Assembly (NCBI RefSeq): GCF_963675165.1
Contig: NC_087380.1
Location: 445,803 to 509,802, forward strand
Length of the DNA stretch: 64,000 nucleotides
From: Halichondria panicea
Lineage: Eukaryota > Porifera > Demospongiae > Suberitida > Halichondriidae
Direction: 5' to 3'
Shown: positions 55,563-64,000 of the stretch, in pieces
Layout: the number at the start of each line of letters is the position of its first letter
How positions within the stretch are numbered: the stretch's first letter is position 1
Translations under genes and position numbers: made by a program
The notes under the pieces: model-generated
The model's database searches: none
Told to the model about the DNA's origin: nothing
The model's input: the letters and a program-made list of their open reading frames with translations, nothing else

Positions 55563-56473
55563 ATGGGCTCTGCACTGAGCTCTACTATGGGGAAGGTCAT
55601 GGATGACAACATGAAGAAGCAGCAACAGTTTATGCTCACCACACAAAAGATGCAGGTAAAATAAGCTCCCTAGAGCAGATCTACTAAGCCCTTGTATTAA
55701 TTATATAAAATGTATCGAGCTACTATTTAAATTAGTTGTCGTTGCCTCACAGAGTTATACCCTCTGTCCTCTCTGTAGCTGGGACGTCAGATTCAGATGC
55801 AGCTGGATATGAGACAGCGGATGATTGCCCAGCAACTGGCACGCTCACGAGAAGCCATGGTTTGGTACGCTTCCTTTTATGGAGTGACTGCTCTGGGCCT
55901 CACCGCTGGGTACGTTACTATATCATGTGATTATATCATGTGATACCTCCGTAGGAATGACTACGAAACTTACATTCATACATTCACATGGTCCATTACT
56001 TCCTGATTTACTTAATTATACGTACTGTATAAACGATCCCTAAAAAAGAACACTGTGATTGATGACATGATGTAACATTTTCTCCATTGTGAAAAATCTA
56101 AGAAATTGAAATTTTCAAGTAATAATGATTGTGTATCTCTGTTGGGTTAGGTTCCTGCGTACTAAGAGGACTGCCTTGATTGCGCCACTGGTGCCCATGA
56201 CCTTCATCGTCACCTATCTAGGGGACATGGCCTGGGGTAATAAGATGGAGAGGATTATCGGTGAGCTCTGTGAATAGTTAGAGTATCAGTGTGAGCCTCG
56301 TGTCTACCTGATGTGTACTGTGTAGCTCAGGTTATTCATTTCTAATAATTCTGTGATTGTTTTCTGCAGCTGAGGCCGACAATATTCTGGAGAATGAACA
56401 AAGTTTGTTGGCGTTGCCTGGGAAACCACTCACTATTGAACTTATCGACAAAAATAGAAAAGCCAGCAAATAA
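55563..56473 (+). CDS. PLGRKT: Plasminogen receptor (KT)-like small membrane protein
   Basis: Four exons (55563-55655, 55779-55909, 56151-56260, 56370-56473, TAA) join in phase to about 145 residues; known PLGRKT proteins are 147. The N-terminal third is rich in Met, Gln and Lys (KKQQQFML, then QIQMQLDMRQR). It is followed by SREAMVWYASFYGVTALGLT and a second hydrophobic run (LIAPLVPMTFIVTYLGD), giving two membrane passes, and then an EADNILENE segment typical of the family. Vertebrate PLGRKT binds plasminogen through a C-terminal lysine; here the chain also ends in Lys (KASK). Plasminogen is not expected outside vertebrates, so the ancestral role is unknown. The start Met is supported by the length and the MGS opening. 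Confidence 0.88.
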
Positions 56474-56732
56474 CTGAACACTAGACAACAAATTATTTTT
56501 AGAAATTCAGCCTGTGATTGTTAGTGAATTGATGCTTGTTATAATGTTGATCCGTACCAAATCCAAACTTCTTACCACCTGCACCATGTTGTCGCCATCT
56601 CCAAGGTCCCTAGTAAGCCACTCTGTGTGTGTGTGTGTGTTTTGCGTAATGCATATTATAACTATACAAGCATAATAGTATACTAAAAGTAAAAGCCAGA
56701 ACTGTTGTATCAGTAGCTAGCCTGGCTTCCAG

Positions 56733-56984
56733 AGGTGTGCATTGTGCATGGGCTGAGCCACTCCCCCCTTTTGCTTACTTTCGGTAAAATAGCTGTGAGC
56801 TGGCTAAATACTTTCGGTAAAAAATAGCTGTGAGTTTAGCCAGCTCACAGCTATTTTACCAAAGTACTGTTTAGCCAGCTCACAGCTATTTTACCAAAGT
56901 ACTGTTTAGCCAGTCACAGCTATTTTACCGAAAGTACAGAGGTGTGCATTGTGGTTGAGCCACTCCCCCCTTTTGCTTACTACC
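56733..56984. repeat. Direct repeats flanking an inverted-repeat minisatellite
   Basis: A segment of about 45 bases (GGTGTGCATTGTG...CCACTCCCCCCTTTTGCTTAC) occurs at 56733-56779 and again at 56939-56981. Between them are two copies of TTTCGGTAAAATAGCTGTGAG-like sequence facing three copies of the complement (CACAGCTATTTTACC), so the block can form alternative hairpins. It lies in the 671-base gap between the PLGRKT-like and RPTP genes. No gene is seen there. Confidence 0.7.
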
Positions 56985-57144
56985 ATCATATACCTTCACT
57001 ATCCACTGTTTGCTAAACAGTCCACTGTAAACTATATGCTACCATTTAAGGACACCCTTCATCTAATAGAGTCCCAATACTCACGCAAACTAGCTAGTGA
57101 TAACAAGAGTCAAGCATAGCTAGCTAGCTACTGTGCATGCAGTT

Positions 57145-60100
57145 ATGGCCGCCCTGGTCCAGCCTCTTCTTTGGCTGGCTGGACTATGTCTATACAGCAC
57201 TGCAGCTATAAATACAACCAGTACAATAGCTCCTACTAGCATGGCCTCTATTAGCATGGCCTCTACTAACATGGCCTCTGCTAGCATGGCCTCTGCTAGC
57301 ATGGGCCCTGCTAGCATGGCTCTGAATACCACTGTGTTCTCAACTTTTGCAGCTTCTGCAACCAGCAGTGCAGGACCAAGTACTACACCAACAGAACCGA
57401 CCACTACATCAGATGAGGGCAGTGGTGGTAGTGGTGATGATATAATGAGTAGCATGATTGAAGTAACTTCTCTCACAAGCACCACTCTGTTGAGCTCCAT
57501 CACTCCCACTCCAATGGCCTCGTTCACTGTATCCCTGCCCTTTAATAACTCTGCAAGGACAAGCGGTCCAGCCACCACCACCATGACACCATCACCCCCC
57601 TCAAGCACCCTCCCAACTGATACCCCTGCTACTACTACTGACCCTCCATCCCTTGCAATATGGGCTGCAGTGGGTGTAGCGGGTGCAGTACTGATAGTTC
57701 TCATGGTGATCGCTACCGTTCTCTGTCTGTGTGTCGTGCACAAGTGTTGCAGCCGTGATGGGGTCAAGAGGTCAACAAAACGCAAAATATCATCCTCGTC
57801 CAAGAAGCTGATCGAGTGCGCATTGGAGGAGATAAACAGTGACAAGAAGAGTGGAGATGAGGAACAAGTGTTTGAGCGTAAGTATATAATTATGTGCAGT
57901 AATCGATATTTTGAAACCACCTCCAAATCATACTATAAACCTCCCTAGAGGGACCACTCAGTGCTGTCCCTAGAGGGACCACTCAGTGCTGTCCCTACAA
58001 TCCTAATGTATGTGTATAACTGTGGTGCGTTTGTAGATCAACAGTGTATAAGGTATAGCTTGCATGTTTGTCAGCGTAACTCTGCCTCCATTCAATATGC
58101 TAATACTAGTGGGATTGTTGTCGTTTGGGGGAAGGTTTTTGTTATTTGAGCCATTTTGAAAGTGATTTTACTGTAATAGCAAACCAGTAGAGCTATAGCC
58201 TCCACACAAGACCCTCTGTTGACTAACAGCTACGCACATAATGGCATATCACTCACAATGTTGTTGTATATTCACTGAATACAAACAATATATACTCAGG
58301 TACTCCGTAAGTGTATTAGAGCTTAAGCTTTGTGGAGTATAATTATAAGTTCCCCAGCTACCTTTGAGAGGTTAGATCTGATTTGATTTCAGATGCATTC
58401 AGTAGCTTGTATAGAAGGTCTATTATTTGGGGTATAATATCAGTGATGTGCTGAAAATAATAAAAGCAAGGCTATACTTGTGTGATGCTGTTACTTACAT
58501 GTATCATTGCAGATTTGACAGCAGCGGAGTTGATCTCATTCCCTCCCTCTAACCTCCCTGCTTATGTCAGCAAGCTGCACGATGATGACAGCTATCCAGC
58601 AGACGATGAGTATGACGTGAGTCACACCTGTCCCCCTCCCTATTCAAGTGTTGCCTGAATCAGTGTACCTTAAACTAGCAATATATCAAGTGTTGCCTGA
58701 ATCAGTGTACCCCTTAAACTAGCAATAAATTATATCAAGATGAGGCAGTAATTTGTGAAACTATATGAAACTATATATACAATAGCTCTCAGAATTATCT
58801 TACCATTACAAGTTCCTATTGATCGAAATCCAGCAATTTCAACAAAATCAAAGGCTGTATTATAATTATAGCCTTGCGTTTTGTCAGCATTATTTTCCTT
58901 GCAGTCTGTGAAGGAGTTGGATCAGCCTGTAGTGAGCACCCAGGCCCAACTCTCCTGCAATGCCACCAGGAACAGATACACCAACATACTGCCCAGTGAG
59001 TGCAGACACTGGTACTGAATACTATGTATTTATTGTCATCACTATAGGGGACAGCAGTCGTGTGGTCTTGAGAACCATCCCCAAAGTGGCAGGATCTGAC
59101 TACATCAATGCTGACTTCATCGATGTGCGTATAATGGCCCTCTGCCTAATATTGACCATACACGGTATTACTGTACAATGTCAGGAATGGTGGTAGTTGC
59201 TGCCTTTTAACCTCTGAGATCAAAGAAAATGCAGTGCCAATAATTATATGACATTATTATTGGTAGGGGTGATATAATGATGGTCATGAATTCTTGTTAT
59301 GGCAGATTGCACGGCCTGAGATCACTATTTACTGATAGTCTGTTTGTGGCACTCATTGCCATGTAATAAATTGCCTGTTGCTTACAGGGGTTTAACTGCC
59401 GCCGTGAGTACATAGCATCGCAGGGTCCCCTTCCCGGGACTTGTGCGGACTTCTGGAGGATGGTGTGGGAGTACAACGTCTCCATCATTGTCATGGTGAC
59501 CAACACAGAGGAGAACGGGACAGTCAAATGTCACCAATACTGGCCGTCGCGAGGGACGTCTCAGTACGGGAACACCGCGGTGACACTCGAGTCTCAGATA
59601 CTCTACCCTGAGTTTGTGACGAGGGAGCTCATTCTTACGTCAGGGAAGAGTAAGAAGGTACACACTGGTTACTACAATGAGCTAGTCTAGTACCCTACTG
59701 TGTAGATACTGTACACAGCTTGATTTTCTCGGAATATTCGTATTTCACTGACCTGTATTGAGAGTGCTACAGTTTTGGTGATCCATATACTGAAAGCTTA
59801 GAAGGAGCTCTTTCAGATGGTATGCTCAAACATATGTCCATTACCATAGTTAGTATTGTGTCAAAAATAAGCCCAAAATAGATATTCGATAATATATAAC
59901 ATGAAAGGTCTCTAAGCTTTCAGAATTAGTGATTGGACCAACGAAAGTAAAGTTATTGCCGTTCAAAGATGCTTTATTCATTTAATGCTAATATCTATGG
60001 GACTGTGTTATCAGTCATCTTGTCACCTCTATATACATAACCTGCAGAGCTCCCAAGTTGGTACAACCAAGTCAGTGATACAGTATCACTTCACCTCATG

Positions 60101-63095
60101 GCCTGACTTTGGAGTGCCCAAGGAAGCCAGTGCTATGATCAAGTTTGTGCGTCGTGTTCGCTCGGCTGTGGACTCGTCACACGGACCTGTACTCACACAC
60201 TGCAGTGCAGGGGTGGGCCGCACAGGGACGTACATTGCCGTGGATATACTGACTCAGCAAATAGATGCAGGGGGCGTGGTCAATGTACAGGAAGTGGTGT
60301 GTCGTATGAGAGCTCAGAGAGGTCATATGGTTCAAACTTCAGTGAGTGCTTTTTATAGCGGGTAATTTTCGTTGTCCAAATTTTCGTATGAACTACCTTT
60401 AAATATTCGTACAGCTTAGGATAGTCACATAGAACCTGTTACCCATTAATTTTGAAGTTTTAATTTTCAGGTGATGCTTCTAAATTACTGAACTTTTCAT
60501 TATCCGAAAAAAATCTCGCTATACAATTTTTTTTTCAGGCTCAGTATTTGTTTATCTATGATTCGTTGCTCCACTATCACTTGTTTGGTGGTATGGATGT
60601 GGGGGCGGGGTCACTGGTGGAGTACGTGGGCGCACTGGACACACCAACTCCGGATGGCAGTACTCCACTCGACAAAGAATTTACTGTGAGGAAATCAAAA
60701 ATCAAAAATTATTATTAGGAGAAAATCGATTTGTGTGTTAGTGAAATGAATCATTCTATGCGATGTGTACAACTAGCTGGTCAATTTTGTAGAATGAAAG
60801 CGAAGGCAAGTAATTTTCTGGCTACTTTGTACATTAAACCAACTACTGGTTCTGTTTTGAACGCGTTTGACTGATGTATTAGAAGCTTCTAGTATTTGTT
60901 TAAGTGCTGTATTCTTCTCTGCAGCATGTACTGGATGTGAAGTTGTCTCCAGACTATCTGTTTTCAGTTGCACTAGATGAGGCGAACACGGATAAGAATA
61001 GAGACTCTGCTAACATACCCTGTGAGATATAACCATCTCATGACTGTTTATATAATCTTGATCTTGTGTAGTTGACAACAATCGAGTGGCTCTTCAAGAC
61101 CCCAGCTCTGATAGTGATTACATCAATGCCAGCTTCATCACTGGCTACTACAACAGGATAGAGTTTATAGCCACACAAGCCCCCCTGCATAGCACTGTGG
61201 GGGACAGTACTGCGGGAGACACACAAGCCCCCCTGTATAGCAATGTGGAAGACATACAAGACACAAAATCCCCCCTGCAGAGCCCTGTGGGGGACACACA
61301 AGCCCCCCTGCAAAGTCCTGTAGGGGACAGCACTGCGGGAGACACACAAGCCCCCCTGTATAGCAATGTGGAAGACATACAAGACACAAAATCCCCCCTG
61401 CAGAGCCCTGTGGGGGACACACAAGCCCCCCTGCAAAGCCCTGTAGGGGACAGTACTGCAGGGGACACACAAGCCCCCCTGTATAGCAATATGGGGGACA
61501 CACAAGCCCCCCTGTATAGCAATATGGAGGACACACAGGCCCCCCTGCATAGCACTGTGGGGGACTTCTGGAGGATGGTGTGGGAGAGAGAGGTGCGGAC
61601 CATTGTCACACTGGGGCCTATCAAGAAGGACGAGGTCAGACACTGATCATTTTTAGATTTTATCCAAACACTGTTGCTTATGTGCTTGTATCACTCCCCT
61701 TTAGGATCGCTATTGGCCAAGTGTGAGCAGTGCACCTGTAAAGTGTGAGGGGTGTTTAACTGTGACCCTCGTGGAGACTGAGTGGGTGGAGGGGGCAGGA
61801 CTTCTCGTCAGGGAATTGACAATACGGAACAGTGAGGTTTGTCCAATTGTTGCAGTCGAATTATTTATTGAAGTTTTGTATATAATTATTTCATTTCATT
61901 TTTGGTATAGGACTCAGATGAGCAACGTGGAGTGACTCAGTTCCACCTCCAGTCATGGCCATTGGTCGATGTTCCTAGTGACATCACTGGCATCATCACA
62001 CTGATAGAGCGCTCCAGAGATCACTGGAGGGACACTGGCTATAACCTCATAGCAGTCCACACCTCACCAGGGTAAGGGCAGTACATACAGCTAACAACGT
62101 ATTACTAGAATAATTTTTGGTGAAAAACCTTTGCGAATGAGCTAAATCAGCAGCAAAATTGACCATTTGCGATCTAACTATCGCGTTCTGGCCAAGGATC
62201 ATATGTCATTACCAGTACCAGTTTGCAAAGTGATAAACGCTCGCAAAGTTTGCATATGTTTGATGCTCGCAAACATTCTAGTAATACGGTAGTAGTTGAG
62301 GGGAACCCGAAGCTTCTCACTTGTCAGTCTAACTTATTAGTATCTATCATCTATATCATCTTATAATTATGTCTGACTCTGATTGCATTTTCTCAGAAAT
62401 TAGTATGAATGGATTATTATCTGTCTATATAATAACAGTGAATTTGCACAAGATAACCAGAAATTGAAAGCGGAAGCACTCTAAGTAACCGATTTTCTCA
62501 TGTGAACTGCCCAAACATTCGTACAGCTCAGGATAGTGACGTTTAACTAGAATAATTTCACAGCGGATGATGCCCTACAATACAATAACCTGCTATACTG
62601 TATTCCTCCTCCCTGTGCAGAGTTAGTGGTGAGGCCGGAGGGGTGTACTGTGGTCTGTGTGTGCTCCTCAGGCAGCTGGAGGTGGAGGAGGCAGTCAACG
62701 TGTTCACTACTGTGAGGAGGCTACGCAAGCAAAGGCCTGGCATCTTAACATCAAAGGTGAAGACTTCCTGATCTACAACACAGCAGTTGTGGAATAAAAA
62801 TGATAATTATGCTTTGGTTCCAAAGGCTAGAAATAATGCGATAATAGTCTATACCTATAGTGTAGCTATGGTGCCCTGTGCCTATAGTGTAGCTATGGTA
62901 CCCTGTGCATATCTTTTACAACTCTATGTACTAACTGCCGTGTTCACACCAACACCCTAGTAGAGGGATGCCATTTTACACTCGACGTTGTAAACGCATA
63001 GTAAACATGTATGTTATCGTGTTTTCGTTTTGTTGCTGCAGGTATATTATCGGTTCATGTACACGGCATTAGAATCAAGTCAAAAGGAACAATAA
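57145..63095 (+). CDS. Mucin-like receptor tyrosine phosphatase with repeat-expanded pseudophosphatase D2
   Basis: A 13-exon model codes for about 952 residues. Exons: 57145-57877, 58513-58616, 58905-58995, 59048-59124, 59388-59657, 60048-60341, 60539-60685, 60925-61021, 61072-61634, 61705-61836, 61911-62071, 62621-62756, 63042-63095 (TAA). Exon 1 codes a signal peptide, a Ser/Thr/Ala-rich ectodomain with MAS repeats and several N-glycosylation sites, a membrane span near 172-196 and a basic tail. There are no CCP or Ig domains. D1 is complete: NRYTNILP, SWPDFGVP (Asp near 445) and [10 protein letters not shown] (Cys near 477). D2 starts with DYINASF but its loop reads HTSPGVSGE, so the catalytic Cys and Arg are lost, and WPD reads WPL. 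A 120-residue repeat is inserted in D2. The 91-, 294- and 136-base exons have the same lengths and phases as in the array, so the genes are related. Confidence 0.87.
57943..57994. repeat. Two tandem copies of a 26-bp unit
   Basis: CCCTAGAGGGACCACTCAGT and the following GCTGTC are repeated twice just inside intron 1 of the mucin-like RPTP. The rest of this 635-base intron (57878-58512) shows no exon. Confidence 0.75.
58640..58740. repeat. Two tandem copies of a 45-bp intronic segment
   Basis: CAAGTGTTGCCTGAATCAGT and the following GTACC...TTAAACTAGCAATA occur twice in intron 2 of the mucin-like RPTP. Confidence 0.7.
59755..59975. repeat. Dispersed repeat, 'gaaagcttagaa' family
   Basis: CTGAAAGCTTAGAAGGAGCT, TTTCAGATGGTATGCTCAAA and AAAGTTATTGCCGTTCAAA match the repeats in SPEF2-like introns (44812-45058 and 48951-49380). 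It lies in an RPTP intron. Confidence 0.55.
60354..60523. mobile_element. MITE-like element filling an RPTP intron
   Basis: TATAGCGGGTAATTTTCGTT at the left is answered by the complement of TATAGCGAGATTTTTTTCGG at the right. The interior has ATTCGTACAGCTTAGGATAG, as in type A elements. It occupies nearly all of the intron 60342-60538, from about 12 bases after the donor to about 15 bases before the acceptor. Confidence 0.6.
61176..61565 (+). repeat. Coding tandem repeat inside phosphatase D2
   Basis: 130 codons contain ten variants of the decapeptide QAPLHSTVGD, separated in places by STAGD or IQD. A longer 39-codon-type unit is itself repeated. The first and last copies are identical, and the reading frame is kept throughout. 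The source is the domain's own QxPLxxTxxDFW segment. Confidence 0.92.
62101..62290. mobile_element. Small inverted-repeat element in an RPTP intron
   Basis: ATTACTAGAATAATTTTTGG at the left pairs loosely with ACATTCTAGTAATACGG at the right. The interior repeats CGCAAAG/TTTGCG motifs. A fragment of the same family is at 40660-40745. Confidence 0.5.
62487..62601 (-). mobile_element. MITE-like element (type A), reverse orientation
   Basis: Read on the minus strand it gives TACAGTATAGCAGGTTATTG, GGGCATCAT, AACGTCACTATCCTGAGCTG and GGGCAGTTCACATG, in the same order as the elements at 12477 and 32197. Confidence 0.6.
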
Positions 63096-63404
63096 CACGT
63101 ATACACTTATATCAGTCAGTTTGTTTTATTTTTGTAGCTAGCTCTATAGCCATATTTTGAAACCATTTCCGTGTGTGTAATATTAAACTTGTCCAATGAG
63201 ATTCATTACATACCCCTCATTTAATGGTAACTGTAAGGTGTCCTACGTCATTAATTCTGGTCAAGCTAGCTAGCTGCACGCTACCAAGACTAGACTCCCT
63301 TGCAAGCTATCGCTTAGAGAGACAACAAGAGCTGTACCTGTGTGTGTGTGTTATCCAAGAAGAGAAACTGCAAGCCCTCCCCTGTCGGACATACCGTGCG
63401 TGAG
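63096..63404. other. Intergenic gap between two + strand genes
   Basis: About 310 bases. TATTAAACTT at about 63180 could be a weak polyadenylation signal for the RPTP. The right part should hold the promoter and leader of the next gene. I see nothing else. Confidence 0.4.
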
Positions 63405-64000
63405 ATGGGTCTCTGTGTGCTACTGCTTGTGGCTGCTCTGACAGCCCTTGCTCGAGGACAAGGTATGAGAGCTAGCTAGCTAGAGGGTATATGAGTTAAC
63501 CGAGCTGGTGAACATAAGGGAGCAGTGGGTCAGCATCTGCTTGCATGTACACCCTGCATAGTTAAGCTTCACCTACGTATGGTATATTTGCTGCATTTAT
63601 CGGAAAGCAAGCAGATCTAGCGTAATGAATTCTGGTATTAGCTTAATTTATGTAATATCCCGTATTGCATGAGCTTCGTAAATTAAGTGTAATCGAGCTG
63701 ATCACAATAAAAATGGAGATAATGATATTTTTATACACGTACACTGTTATACTATAATTATCTGGTTCAATGGCCAAGTATGTGGTTTGGATTATTTTTA
63801 AGGGTCAGCCGAGAGCTGGTTGAATAGCTCTAGGGAATTAGCATGAGCATTGTGTGTGTTGGCTGTGTGGCCAGGCTTCCTACCTGTACAAACCTTATAG
63901 CTGTGTGCAGTGAGGCGCTCTTAGATCTTAATTAGGTACTACAAATCTGACACATTGATGCCACAAAGAAATACTAGATCATCAATTCATTCGTTAACAG
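63405..64000 (+). CDS. First exon and part of intron 1 of a secreted or membrane protein (continues past the window)
   Basis: Exon 63405-63462 starts at ATG, codes the hydrophobic signal peptide MGLCVLLLVAALTALARGQ and ends at CAAG before GTATGAG in phase 1. The array genes have the same ending (LTALAGGQ, then CAAG before GT, phase 1). The following 538 bases are intron with no second exon visible. It may be another receptor of the family, but that is an inference from one exon. Confidence 0.6.

Noticed and set aside
57120..57926. 268-residue open frame on the minus strand
   Set aside because: It is the antisense of the Ser/Thr/Ala-rich first exon of the mucin-like RPTP; low-complexity codons keep the other strand open. 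It has no splice context or recognisable domain.
61176..61565. Repeat arrays considered as CRISPR (also 46971-47120)
   Set aside because: Units are contiguous or coding, without unique spacers, and lie in spliced eukaryotic genes.
61038..61643. Long minus-strand frames with GGLCVP repeats
   Set aside because: They are antisense shadows of the coding tandem repeat in D2 and open only because the repeat length is a multiple of three.

Overview
The window is animal nuclear DNA. Genes are split into many short exons with mostly GT-AG introns, often 50-150 bp long, and three single-copy genes are recognisable orthologues of animal genes: SPEF2/KPL2, REXO1 and PLGRKT. Compact introns, abundant small palindromic repeats and receptor tyrosine phosphatases (RPTPs) with unusual ectodomains fit an early-branching invertebrate. 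A demosponge is my best guess, but this is an inference and not a demonstrated assignment.

Positions 1-39271 (+ strand) hold a head-to-tail array of five RPTP genes: one 3' fragment (unit 1) and four copies that start and end inside the window (units 2-5). The shared design is: signal peptide; a twin-cysteine Ig-like domain; five to eight CCP/sushi domains; a second twin-cysteine Ig-like domain; one membrane span; a basic, proline-rich segment; an I-set-like Ig domain on the cytoplasmic side that lacks both canonical cysteines; an active-looking phosphatase domain D1; and a degenerate D2. Exon boundaries and phases are almost identical in all copies. CCP number falls 8, 7, 6, 5 along the array, unit 2 has lost both ectodomain Ig-like exons, and unit 3 has two in-frame stops between D1 and D2. 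Each duplicated unit also carries, on the opposite strand, a relic of the last exon of the neighbouring SPEF2-like gene, which defines the duplication unit.

Positions 39478-49861 (- strand) are a full-length SPEF2-like flagellar gene of about 38 exons. Its start lies 204 bp from the divergent start of a REXO1-like 3'-5' exonuclease gene (50066-55351, +), and the shared promoter has a near-consensus RFX X-box. A small PLGRKT-like gene follows (55563-56473, +). Then comes a divergent RPTP (57145-63095, +) with a mucin-like ectodomain, an active-looking D1 and a dead D2 that carries a 120-residue in-frame repeat expansion. The first exon of another secreted or membrane protein begins at 63405, with a signal peptide and splice phase like those of the array.

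The phosphatase genes look like a clustered, rapidly re-arranging cell-surface receptor family: conserved signalling half, variable recognition half. A role in recognition or innate immunity is a hypothesis only. All exon models were built by eye from splice consensus, reading phase and comparison between the copies.
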